Source: Bacteroidetes bacterium UBA5697 | GTDB taxonomy: Bacteria > Bacteroidota > Bacteroidia > B-17B0 > Aurantibacillaceae | DNA length: 64,000 bases | Assembly: GCA_002420145.1 (NCBI GenBank) | Contig: DIHL01000030.1 | Location: forward strand, 1-64,000 | Direction of reading: 5' to 3' | In this document: positions 17,481 through 25,487 of the stretch, piece after piece | Layout: the number at the start of each line of letters is the position of its first letter | Position numbering within the stretch: the stretch's first letter is position 1 | Notes under the pieces: generated by a model | What the model was told of the DNA's origin: nothing | Databases searched by the model: none | What the model saw: only the letters and a program-made list of their open reading frames with translations | Position numbers and translations under genes: made by a program

Positions 17481-18590
17481 ATGCAAAAAGTATTATTTAT
17501 AGATAGAGACGGGACTTTGATTTGGGAACCACCAACAGATTTTCAAATTGATAGTTTTGAGAAATTTAAATTTTTGCCTGGCGTTATTACTTGGCTTGGA
17601 AAAATTGCACGCGAGTTAGATTACGAATTAGTAATGGTAACAAATCAAGATGGATTAGGCACAGAATCATTTCCAGAAAATACATTTTGGCCAGTTCATA
17701 ATTTAATGGTTGATACATTAGCCAATGAAGGCATTACATTTGAAGACCAATTTATCGACAGAACATTTGAAAAAGATAATCAACCAACTCGTAAACCAAA
17801 TACAGGCATGTTAACTAAATATGTAAATGGTGATTATGATTTAGCAAATTCATTCGTCATAGGCGACAGATTAACGGATGTAAAATTGGCAAAAAATTTA
17901 GGTAGTAAATCCATCTTCATTAAAAACTACGATAAAGAAACCGGATTTGAAAATGAGATCGATAAAATTGTGGAGACATGGGAAGAAATTTATAATTACT
18001 TAAAATTACCAGAAAGAAATATTACCCACACTCGAACTACAAAAGAAACTGACATTAAAATCGCAATTAATTTAGATGGTAGTGGTAAGGCAGAAATTAA
18101 AACAGGGCTTGCTTTTTTTGATCATATGTTGGAGCAAATTGCTAAACACGGTAATATCGATTTATCCATCAATGCAAATGGAGATTTACATATTGATGAA
18201 CACCACACAATTGAAGACACTGCCATTACTTTAGGAGAAGCATTTGCAAAAGCACTAGGAGATAAACGAGGCATTGAACGTTATGGTTTTTGTTTGCCAA
18301 TGGATGATTGCTTAGCACAAGTAGCTCTAGATTTTGGCGGTAGAAATTGGATTGAATGGCAAGCTGAATTTAAACGCGAAAAAATTGGAGATATGCCAAC
18401 AGAAATGTTTTATCACTTTTTCAAGTCATTCAGTGATGCTTCTAAATGTAATTTAAATATTAAAGTGGAAGGGCAAAACGAACACCACAAAATAGAATCA
18501 ATTTTTAAAGCTTTTGCAAAAGCTATTAAGATATCAGTAAAGAGAGACGCTAACAACATGAGTTTACCAAGTACAAAAGGAGTTTTATAA
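17481..18590 (+). CDS. hisB: Bifunctional histidinol-phosphatase / imidazoleglycerol-phosphate dehydratase
   Basis: This 369-residue fusion supplies two steps of histidine synthesis. The N-terminal HAD phosphatase (about 1-165) has FIDRDGTLIWEPP and VIGDRLTDVKLA. The C-terminal dehydratase (about 178-369) has FFDHMLEQIAKHG, the metal-binding DEHHTIEDTAI and EHHKIESIFKAF. The fusion has the same order as in enteric bacteria. Its TAA stop overlaps the hisH ATG by one base. Confidence 0.98.
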   Translation: MQKVLFIDRDGTLIWEPPTDFQIDSFEKFKFLPGVITWLGKIARELDYELVMVTNQDGLGTESFPENTFWPVHNLMVDTLANEGITFEDQFIDRTFEKDNQPTRKPNTGMLTKYVNGDYDLANSFVIGDRLTDVKLAKNLGSKSIFIKNYDKETGFENEIDKIVETWEEIYNYLKLPERNITHTRTTKETDIKIAINLDGSGKAEIKTGLAFFDHMLEQIAKHGNIDLSINANGDLHIDEHHTIEDTAITLGEAFAKALGDKRGIERYGFCLPMDDCLAQVALDFGGRNWIEWQAEFKREKIGDMPTEMFYHFFKSFSDASKCNLNIKVEGQNEHHKIESIFKAFAKAIKISVKRDANNMSLPSTKGVL

Positions 18591-19171
18591 TGAAAGTATC
18601 TATCGTAAAATATAACGCGGGAAATGTGCAATCTGTCTTATTTGCTTTGGAGCGAATAGGAATTAATGCCATTGTTACTGATGATAAAGATCTTCTAACA
18701 ACATCTGATAAAGTTATTTTTCCTGGCGTGGGTGAAGCTAGCTCAGCTATGAAGTATTTAAAAGAAAAGAACTTAGATGAAGTGATTCTAAATTTAAAAC
18801 AGCCTGTATTAGGCATTTGCTTGGGCATGCAACTCATGTGTCAATATTCAGAAGAAGGAAATACGAATTGCTTGGGGATTTTTGATAATAAAATCAAAAT
18901 TTTTAGAGGAGATTTTAAAGTCCCACAAATTGGCTGGAACACTATTTATGATCTAAAAACAAATTTATATCAAGGCATTAAAGAAAATGAATACATGTAT
19001 TTTGTTCATAGTTACTATGCAGAAATAAGCGAACACACCATCGCAAAAACAAATTACGGTTTAGAATATAGTTCATCTTTACAAAAAAATAATTTTTATG
19101 CAGCTCAGTTTCACCCAGAAAAATCAAGTGATGCAGGTCAACAATTATTAGAAAACTTTATCAAATTATAA
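18590..19171 (+). CDS. hisH: Imidazole glycerol phosphate synthase, glutaminase subunit
   Basis: This 193-residue class I glutamine amidotransferase delivers ammonia to HisF. The nucleophile Cys is in GICLGMQLM, and the His-Glu pair in QFHPEKSSDAG. It overlaps hisB by one base and precedes hisA by 2 bases, in the standard his order. Confidence 0.98.
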   Translation: MKVSIVKYNAGNVQSVLFALERIGINAIVTDDKDLLTTSDKVIFPGVGEASSAMKYLKEKNLDEVILNLKQPVLGICLGMQLMCQYSEEGNTNCLGIFDNKIKIFRGDFKVPQIGWNTIYDLKTNLYQGIKENEYMYFVHSYYAEISEHTIAKTNYGLEYSSSLQKNNFYAAQFHPEKSSDAGQQLLENFIKL

Positions 19172-19173
19172 AT

Positions 19174-19893
19174 ATGCAAATCATTCCAGCAATAGATATC
19201 ATCGACGGCAAGTGTGTGCGATTAACACAAGGCGACTATGCGCAAAAAACTATTTATAATGAGAATCCATTAGAAGTGGCTCAAGAATTTGAAAGCATTG
19301 GTGTTACTCGTTTACACTTGGTAGATTTAGATGGAGCAAAACTTGGTAAAGTAGTAAACTACAAAGTACTTGAAAAAATCGCCAGCAAAACAAAACTATC
19401 TATTGATTTTGGTGGAGGCATCAAAACCGATGATGATATTGAGACTGTATTTAATTATGGGGCTGATTTAGCAACTGTTGGAAGTATTGCCGTTAAGAAT
19501 AAAGACCTGTTTTTTTCATGGATAAAAAAATATGGCGCTGAAAAAATATTCTTGGGCGCAGATGTCAAAAATGAAAAAATTGCTGTTGGAGGTTGGTTAG
19601 AAACAACCAATGTTTCTATCTATGATTTCATCGAAGAAAATTTAAAGGAAGGGATTAAACATGTGTTTTGCACAGATATTTCAAAAGACGGTTTATTACA
19701 AGGGCCATCCATTGATTTGTATAAAAATATGATGACTAAATTTCCTCAATTAAACTTAACAGCAAGCGGAGGTGTGTCACAATTGAATGATTTACACGAA
19801 TTAAAAAACATTGGATGTTCAGGAGCCATTGTAGGAAAAGCTATTTACGAAGGGAGAATTACAATGGATGAATTAACAACATTTTTAAAATGA
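19174..19893 (+). CDS. hisA: Phosphoribosylformimino-5-aminoimidazole carboxamide ribotide isomerase
   Basis: This 239-residue TIM-barrel isomerase performs the Amadori rearrangement of ProFAR to PRFAR. The catalytic-Asp region IIPAIDIIDGKCVRLTQGDY, the phosphate-binding FGGGIKTDDD and the second Asp region FCTDISKDGLLQGPS are present. It overlaps hisF by 4 bases (ATGA). Confidence 0.98.
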   Translation: MQIIPAIDIIDGKCVRLTQGDYAQKTIYNENPLEVAQEFESIGVTRLHLVDLDGAKLGKVVNYKVLEKIASKTKLSIDFGGGIKTDDDIETVFNYGADLATVGSIAVKNKDLFFSWIKKYGAEKIFLGADVKNEKIAVGGWLETTNVSIYDFIEENLKEGIKHVFCTDISKDGLLQGPSIDLYKNMMTKFPQLNLTASGGVSQLNDLHELKNIGCSGAIVGKAIYEGRITMDELTTFLK

Positions 19894-20645
19894 TTACGAA
19901 GAGAATAATTCCTTGCTTAGACATTAAGGACGGACGAACCGTTAAAGGCATCAACTTTGAAAACATTAAAGATGCAGGAGACCCTGTAGAATTAGCCATT
20001 AAATATGCTAAACAAGGCGCCGATGAATTAGTGTTTTTAGATATTACAGCCACTAACGAAAAACGCAAAACCTTGTCGGAATTGGTAACGCGCATAGCTA
20101 AACATATCAATATTCCATTTACAGTTGGTGGCGGAATTAGTTCTGTTGAAGATGTATCTATCTTATTAAATTCTGGGGCAGATAAAATATCTGTTAATAC
20201 TTCCGCTGTTAAAAATCCTCAACTAATAAAAGAACTAGCTAATCAATTTGGGAGTCAATGTGTGGTTTTAGCGATTGACACAAAATTTGAAGACAATGAT
20301 TGGCATGTTTATTTAAATGGAGGGAGAGTAAAAACAGATTTAAAAACAATTGATTGGGCAAAACAAGCAGTTGCTTTAGGAGCAGGAGAATTATTATTAA
20401 CGTCGATGAATAATGATGGCACTAAAGATGGCTATGCTATTGATATCACCAAACAAATTTCAGAAGCAGTAAATGTACCTGTTATAGCAAGTGGTGGAGC
20501 TGGAACGATGCAACACTTTAAAGAAATTTTTGAAAATGGGAAGGCAGATGCCGCGTTAGCAGCGAGTGTTTTTCATTATAAAGAAATAGCTATACCAGAA
20601 TTAAAAAAATATTTACAAGAAAATAATTTAGAAATAAGAATTTAA
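19890..20645 (+). CDS. hisF: Imidazole glycerol phosphate synthase, cyclase subunit
   Basis: This 251-residue TIM-barrel cyclase works with HisH to make imidazole glycerol phosphate and AICAR. Motifs are RIIPCLDIKDGRTVKG, FTVGGGISSVED, ELLLTSMNNDGTKDGY and PVIASGGAGTMQHF. It overlaps hisA; a strong hairpin separates it from hisIE. Confidence 0.98.
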   Translation: MITKRIIPCLDIKDGRTVKGINFENIKDAGDPVELAIKYAKQGADELVFLDITATNEKRKTLSELVTRIAKHINIPFTVGGGISSVEDVSILLNSGADKISVNTSAVKNPQLIKELANQFGSQCVVLAIDTKFEDNDWHVYLNGGRVKTDLKTIDWAKQAVALGAGELLLTSMNNDGTKDGYAIDITKQISEAVNVPVIASGGAGTMQHFKEIFENGKADAALAASVFHYKEIAIPELKKYLQENNLEIRI

Positions 20646-20656
20646 GTCCCCAACAA

Positions 20657-20689
20657 AGACCCGAAAGGTTTATAAAACCTTTCGGGTCT
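20657..20689. repeat. Perfect 15-bp hairpin between hisF and hisIE
   Basis: The stem AGACCCGAAAGGTTT/AAACCTTTCGGGTCT has a 3-base loop. There is no T tract on either side in the sense needed for a terminator; six A follow on the plus strand. It may be a dispersed palindromic repeat or an mRNA stabiliser or processing site inside the operon. Confidence 0.7.
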
Positions 20690-20707
20690 AAAAAATAAAA
20701 CTAAAAC

Positions 20708-21298
20708 ATGAAACCAAACTTTACTAAATCATCAGACGGATTAATTCCAGTAATCATTCAAGACAATATAACCAATGTTGTATTAATGCTTGGCTATATG
20801 AATCAAGAAGCATTTGATAAAACACAACAAGAAAAACGCGTTATTTTTTTCTCACGCTCCAAAAATAGATTATGGACCAAAGGAGAAGAGAGTGGTAATT
20901 TCTTAGATGTCAATTCGCTTCTAATTGATTGCGACAATGACACTGTTTTAATCAAAGCAACTCCTGCCGGGCCAACTTGTCACACTGGTGCCGACACTTG
21001 TTTTAACGAAAAAAATATTTCTCTTAATTTTTTAACAGAATTAGAAACCATTATCAGAGATAGAAAAAATAATCCAACTGATAAATCCTATACTGCCTCT
21101 TTATTTGCAAAAGGCATCAATAAAATTGCTCAAAAAGTTGGAGAAGAGGCTGTAGAGGTTGTGATTGAAGCTAAAGACAATAATGATGATTTATTTAAAG
21201 GAGAAGCGGCCGATTTACTATTTCATTATTTGATATTATTACAAGCCAAAAACTTTACATTAAACGACATAATTAACGTTTTAAAAAGTAGACACTAA
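20708..21298 (+). CDS. hisIE: Bifunctional phosphoribosyl-AMP cyclohydrolase / phosphoribosyl-ATP pyrophosphatase
   Basis: This 196-residue fusion performs steps two and three of the pathway. The N-terminal HisI part has VLMLGYMNQEAFDKT, FFSRSKNRLWTKGEESGN and metal ligands in CDNDTVL and CHTGADTCF. The C-terminal HisE part (about 110-196) has KVGEEAVEVVIEAK and EAADLLFHYLILL. It completes a full enzyme set for histidine from PRPP in one operon. No clear terminator follows. Confidence 0.97.
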   Translation: MKPNFTKSSDGLIPVIIQDNITNVVLMLGYMNQEAFDKTQQEKRVIFFSRSKNRLWTKGEESGNFLDVNSLLIDCDNDTVLIKATPAGPTCHTGADTCFNEKNISLNFLTELETIIRDRKNNPTDKSYTASLFAKGINKIAQKVGEEAVEVVIEAKDNNDDLFKGEAADLLFHYLILLQAKNFTLNDIINVLKSRH

Positions 21299-21335
21299 TG
21301 TAATAATTTCAAATAATTGTTTATTTTTAACCTTA

Positions 21336-23357
21336 ATGAATTGGTTCTGTCTCAAAAATAATTTAATAGTATTTTTTGTACTTATCTTTTTTGCTAGTAA
21401 AGATACCTTATCTCAACAACAAAAATTTGATAGTTTAAGATTACTATTAAAAACAACCACTGTTCCCGAAAAACGAGCTGCCTTGTTAATTGATATTGCA
21501 AAAAGCATCTATAATTCCATTCCTGATTCTTCTATTGGTTATTGCGAAGATGCAGCGGAATTAAGTGAAAAATATAATTTAGAAGTTCAATTAGCGCATT
21601 CACTTCATTGCGAATGCCGATATCTATTATTAAAAGGGGATTTAAAAACGACTATAGAAAAATTAAATAAAGCCATTTCCCTTTTTGAAAAAAACAAAGA
21701 ATTAAAGGGTTTAGCAAAATCCTATTCTTTAAAATCAATTGCTTTAGGACGTTTAGAAAAAAGAGAAGAAGAGCTTAGTTATTTATTAAAAGCAAAAGAA
21801 ATTTACATTTCTTTAAATGACAATCAAGGTTTATCAAATACCTTACAAAATTTATCAAATGCTTATTCTGATAGTCGTCAATATCAAAATGCACTTGACG
21901 CATTAGAAGAATTAAAAAAATTAAATCTCCCTGAAAATGGAAAGGACTTTTATACTGAAATTAATTATGGTGGAATTTACTTTAATCAAAACAAAATAAC
22001 TGAAGCACTATCCCATTTTCAAAAGGCTGTTAGTATCGCTAACGAATATAAAATGTTGGATAGTGAGATTACTGGAATTACGCGTATCGCTGAATGTTAC
22101 CAACGCTTAAATAATCTTGAAAAGGCACAGGAATTCTACCAATCTGCTTTAACATTAGCAACTGAAAACCATCTATTGGTTGAGGAAAAAGATGCTTTAA
22201 AAGGCATTGTCGATCTATATGAAAAAGAAAAAAATTATAGCTCTGCCTTTTTCACCTTAAAGCGACTAAAGTTGATTGAAGATTCTTTATTGAATATCGA
22301 GAAAATAAAAAGTATCAATGATATTGAACACAAGCTTCAATTAACAGAAAAAGAAAAAATAATTGCTGAACAAAGTTTATCTCTTGAAAAAGAAAAAGTA
22401 GCCCTAGCCTCTTCTAAAAATAAGACATTAATGCTTATTGCAGGTTTGGTTATTGTTGGCATTGCTTTTATATTTTTATTCTATTACAACAGCAAAACAA
22501 AAAAATTATTTGCCTTAATTCAAAAACAAAAAATTGAAGTAGAAAGTCAAAAAGAAATTATTGAAATAAAAAATAAAGACGTGATGGATTCTATACATTA
22601 CGCTAAATACATTCAAGGAAGTATGTTGCCATCCGCAAAAGCAATGAATAGTTTATTCCCTGATAATTTTGTTTTATATAAACCAAAAGATGTTGTTGCT
22701 GGCGATTTTTATTGGACAGAAACTATTAACAATAAACCTGTTTTAGCCGTTTGTGACTGCACTGGCCATGGTGTTCCTGGCGCTATGGTTAGTATTGTAG
22801 CATGTAATGCATTAAATAGAGCTATTAAAGAGTTTAACCTGTCAAATCCTGCTTTAATTTTTGATAAAGTAAACGAATTGATGCAAGAAACGTTTTCGAA
22901 AAGTGATTACGAAGTAAACGATGGAATGGATGGTGTGTTATGTGTGTTTGACTATGATGCTATGAAATTACACATTGCTGCTGCCAATAATCCAATCTGG
23001 ATTGTTAGTCAACCTGCTATTAAAACAGATTTATGGGAAGAGCCATGGTCTTTATCACAAATTAGTGCTGATAAAAAGCCTATAGGTAAATTTAAAGAAG
23101 AGGTGGCTCCTTTTACTTTAAAAACAGTAAGTGTAGAAAAAGGCGAAATGATTTATCTATTTTCTGATGGTTATGCTGATCAATTTGGAGGACCAAAGGG
23201 TAAAAAATTTAAATACAAACCATTACAAGAATTATTAATTTCTATAGCAAGTTTGTCTTTACATGAGCAAAAACAGACTTTAGACACAACAATAGAGTCT
23301 TGGAAAGGAAGTTTAGATCAAGTGGACGACATCTTAATTATTGGGATTAGAGTTTAA
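21336..23357 (+). CDS. TPR-containing SpoIIE-family protein phosphatase
   Basis: This 673-residue protein has an N-terminal signal or anchor (about 8-26), TPR repeats (about 45-320), one membrane helix (about 364-386), a short coiled coil, and a C-terminal PP2C-like SpoIIE domain (about 430-673) with VAGDFYWTE, CDCTGHGVPGAMVS, DGMDGVL and FSDGYADQFGGPKG. The metal-binding aspartates are present. Such proteins are abundant in Bacteroidota and are presumed to dephosphorylate Ser/Thr regulators in partner-switching pathways. No anti-sigma or STAS partner is adjacent. A related protein is cut by the right edge. Confidence 0.92.
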   Translation: MNWFCLKNNLIVFFVLIFFASKDTLSQQQKFDSLRLLLKTTTVPEKRAALLIDIAKSIYNSIPDSSIGYCEDAAELSEKYNLEVQLAHSLHCECRYLLLKGDLKTTIEKLNKAISLFEKNKELKGLAKSYSLKSIALGRLEKREEELSYLLKAKEIYISLNDNQGLSNTLQNLSNAYSDSRQYQNALDALEELKKLNLPENGKDFYTEINYGGIYFNQNKITEALSHFQKAVSIANEYKMLDSEITGITRIAECYQRLNNLEKAQEFYQSALTLATENHLLVEEKDALKGIVDLYEKEKNYSSAFFTLKRLKLIEDSLLNIEKIKSINDIEHKLQLTEKEKIIAEQSLSLEKEKVALASSKNKTLMLIAGLVIVGIAFIFLFYYNSKTKKLFALIQKQKIEVESQKEIIEIKNKDVMDSIHYAKYIQGSMLPSAKAMNSLFPDNFVLYKPKDVVAGDFYWTETINNKPVLAVCDCTGHGVPGAMVSIVACNALNRAIKEFNLSNPALIFDKVNELMQETFSKSDYEVNDGMDGVLCVFDYDAMKLHIAAANNPIWIVSQPAIKTDLWEEPWSLSQISADKKPIGKFKEEVAPFTLKTVSVEKGEMIYLFSDGYADQFGGPKGKKFKYKPLQELLISIASLSLHEQKQTLDTTIESWKGSLDQVDDILIIGIRV

Positions 23358-23362
23358 AAACT

Positions 23363-23521
23363 TTAACCACATAGGCACATAGTTTTTTGGTTGTATAAGT
23401 ACAGGATAGAAGCTTCGCTTTACAATAGAATAGCTATGTTTAAAAGCTTGCTTTTCTGAAATAAAACTCTTACAAAATAGACAACTCTTCAGTATATTAT
23501 CCTATGTATCTATGTGGTTAA
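23363..23521. repeat. Element with 20-bp terminal inverted repeats, copy 1
   Basis: The left end TTAACCACATAGGCACATAG (23363-23382) is matched by its inverted counterpart at 23502-23521 with two mismatches. The 119 bases between hold no gene. A second pair of the same ends flanks a different interior at 38965-39109. It fills most of the gap between the phosphatase gene and tatC. Confidence 0.75.
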
Positions 23522-23571
23522 TATTTAACTAGACAGTAAGTAATTTATTCGAAAATCCTCATAATAATGCT

Positions 23572-23579
23572 TAAATTTG
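23572..23579 (+). promoter_or_regulatory. -7 element of tatC
   Basis: TAAATTTG matches TAnnTTTG exactly and ends 9 bases before the tatC ATG at 23589. The -33 element is not obvious. Confidence 0.45.
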
Positions 23580-23588
23580 CCCCCAATT

Positions 23589-24422
23589 ATGGCAGATAAC
23601 CAACCAGAAGAAATGTCGATGCAAATGTCGTTTATGCAACATTTAGATGCATTAAGATGGCATTTAGTGCGCAGTGCAATCGCCATATTTATATTTGCGG
23701 TTGGACTATTTATGTTTAATAATTTCTTATTTGACACAGTCATTTTTGGTCCATTAAAACAAGATTTCATTTCATATAGAGCATTATGTTCTTTAGGTTA
23801 TAAAATTGGCGCTGGAGATGTGATGTGCATGATTGTTAAAGAACCCCATTTGCAAACACTATCAGCATCTGAACAATTTTTTACTCACATGTGGATTGCT
23901 TTATTGGGCGGAATTATTTTAGCCTTTCCTTATGTGTTATATGAATTATGGAAATTTATAAAACCAGCCCTTAAAGACACAGAATCTAAACCTGCGAAAT
24001 GGTTTGTGATTGTGGCTTCTCTTTTATTTTTAATTGGAATTTTCTTTGGTTACTTTTTATTGTTCCCAATGTCCTACAACTTCTTAATTAACTATCAACT
24101 ATCTGATAGCGGCATTGTTCAAACCAATAATACCCTAGATGATTATATATCCTTAATTTCAACTATGGTGTTGGTTTCAGGCTTAGTATTTGAATTACCA
24201 GTGTTAGTGTATTTCTTAACTCGTTTAGGAATATTAACGCCTAACTTTATGCGCAAGTACCGTAAGTATGCGGTGGTAATTATCTTAATCGCTGCTGCGG
24301 TTATTACTCCTTCACCAGATGTAACTTCACAGATGGTAGTAGCAGTGCCAATGTATTTATTATATGAAGTAAGTATTTTTGTAAGTGCTTACGTAATTAA
24401 AAAACATAAATTAGAAGTATAA
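23589..24422 (+). CDS. tatC: Sec-independent protein translocase TatC
   Basis: TatC is the receptor of the twin-arginine export pathway for folded proteins in the inner membrane. The 277 residues contain about six hydrophobic helices and the family signatures FMQHLDALRWHLVRS near the N-terminus and PYVLYELWKFIKPAL. ATG 23589 (MADNQPEE) is chosen over an in-frame TTG at 23577, which overlaps the promoter element. tatA/B genes are not in the window. The CMD gene starts 1 base after its stop. Confidence 0.97.
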   Translation: MADNQPEEMSMQMSFMQHLDALRWHLVRSAIAIFIFAVGLFMFNNFLFDTVIFGPLKQDFISYRALCSLGYKIGAGDVMCMIVKEPHLQTLSASEQFFTHMWIALLGGIILAFPYVLYELWKFIKPALKDTESKPAKWFVIVASLLFLIGIFFGYFLLFPMSYNFLINYQLSDSGIVQTNNTLDDYISLISTMVLVSGLVFELPVLVYFLTRLGILTPNFMRKYRKYAVVIILIAAAVITPSPDVTSQMVVAVPMYLLYEVSIFVSAYVIKKHKLEV

Positions 24423-24423
24423 C

Positions 24424-24768
24424 ATGTCAAACCAAGTTAAAGAATTCAACGATTATCGTTCAAAAATGAATGAGGTTATTTTAGGAAAAGATAACTTAGT
24501 CATTAAACGTTTATTTAACTTAGATACACAAACATATTCTGATGGTGCATTGAACGTAAAGACAAAAGAAATGTTAGGCTTAGTGGCTAGCATGGTATTA
24601 CGTTGTGACGATTGTATTAAATACCACTTACTAAAATGCCACGAACAAGGTTGCACAACCGAAGAAGTTTACGAAATCTTTGCTGTTGCCAATATTGTTG
24701 GCGGCACCATTGTTATTCCTCACACTCGTCGTGGTGCTGAGTTTTGGGAAGAGTTAATCAAGAAATAA
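24424..24768 (+). CDS. Carboxymuconolactone decarboxylase (AhpD-like) family protein
   Basis: This 114-residue protein has the CMD fold signature with the redox pair Cys61-x-x-Cys64 followed by His (RCDDCIKYHLLKC), as in AhpD-type peroxidase partners. The role may be thiol-based antioxidant activity; the substrate is not evident. It is directly behind tatC and likely co-transcribed. Confidence 0.88.
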   Translation: MSNQVKEFNDYRSKMNEVILGKDNLVIKRLFNLDTQTYSDGALNVKTKEMLGLVASMVLRCDDCIKYHLLKCHEQGCTTEEVYEIFAVANIVGGTIVIPHTRRGAEFWEELIKK

Positions 24769-24790
24769 ATTTTTTGTAACTTTTTTTAAC

Positions 24791-24811
24791 ATCTACGTTA
24801 TTCGCGTAGAT
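24791..24811 (+). promoter_or_regulatory. Hairpin covering the start codon of the next gene
   Basis: A 7-bp stem ATCTACG (24791-24797) pairs with CGTAGAT (24805-24811), so the first two bases of the ATG at 24810 are in the stem. It could limit initiation, or be chance. Confidence 0.3.
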
Positions 24812-25487
24812 GAAGCTTCAAAAATATATCTTCCCCATTTTCATTAGCTCCAATTTATTGGGACAAAATAATGACGATGTATTTCCTGATTTTCAATTCG
24901 GATTAACACATTCTATTTATAGTAGCGTTTGTTTTAAATCAAATTCAATAAAAAAATCTATCCAAGAGAACAACGATAATACTTACAATTCATCAAAAGT
25001 TACTGAAATTCAATATGGCTTTGGTTTAGGAATGTTTTTATGGATGCCTCTTAACGAAATCGTCATTTTTAAACCTCAAGTAGAAGTTAATTTTTCTAAC
25101 TCTTGTTTAAAACAGAAAAAAACCATCTACTCTACTTGTTTTGATTTTAGTGTGTCTCACGGATTCGCTATTGCATTATCACCAGCAAATGAAAACGGAG
25201 TAATTTGTATGGCAAGAGACATGAGTTGTTATTTAACAAGCAAACAACCTTATTTATTAATTGGTCCAAAAATGAATTTCAGAAAATTTGATAATGGTTA
25301 CATAAATAAAGGATTTCAAAATGAATTTAACTTAGGTTTCTTTGTTGGATATGCTACCAATTATGAATTTCATGGCACAAATTTTTTACAAGAAATCACT
25401 TATAATGTTTCAACAACAGCACAAAATCAAATAAATGATTCTAAAAAAATCGCTCACACGATATCACTAGCCTTAAGCTTTTATTAG
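24810..25487 (+). CDS. Outer-membrane beta-barrel protein, PorT-like
   Basis: This 225-residue protein has a short N-terminal signal sequence ending near LLGQ and alternating hydrophobic/polar strands ending in an aromatic residue (SLALSFY), typical of an outer-membrane barrel. The segment GFGLGMFLWMPLNEIVIFKPQVEVNFS and PYLLIGPKMNFRKF resemble PorT, a barrel protein required for type IX secretion, but similarity is judged by eye and other small barrel families are possible. Its stop overlaps the convergent kup stop by 3 bases. Confidence 0.6.
   Translation: MKLQKYIFPIFISSNLLGQNNDDVFPDFQFGLTHSIYSSVCFKSNSIKKSIQENNDNTYNSSKVTEIQYGFGLGMFLWMPLNEIVIFKPQVEVNFSNSCLKQKKTIYSTCFDFSVSHGFAIALSPANENGVICMARDMSCYLTSKQPYLLIGPKMNFRKFDNGYINKGFQNEFNLGFFVGYATNYEFHGTNFLQEITYNVSTTAQNQINDSKKIAHTISLALSFY

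Noticed and set aside
20657..20689. Rho-independent terminator ending the his operon at hisF
   Set aside because: The hairpin is perfect but lacks a following T tract, and hisIE of the same pathway follows in the same direction.
23358..23588. Possible small RNA or transposase remnant in the gap before tatC
   Set aside because: Only terminal inverted repeats are visible; the interior has no ORF or terminator, so it is reported as a repeat only.
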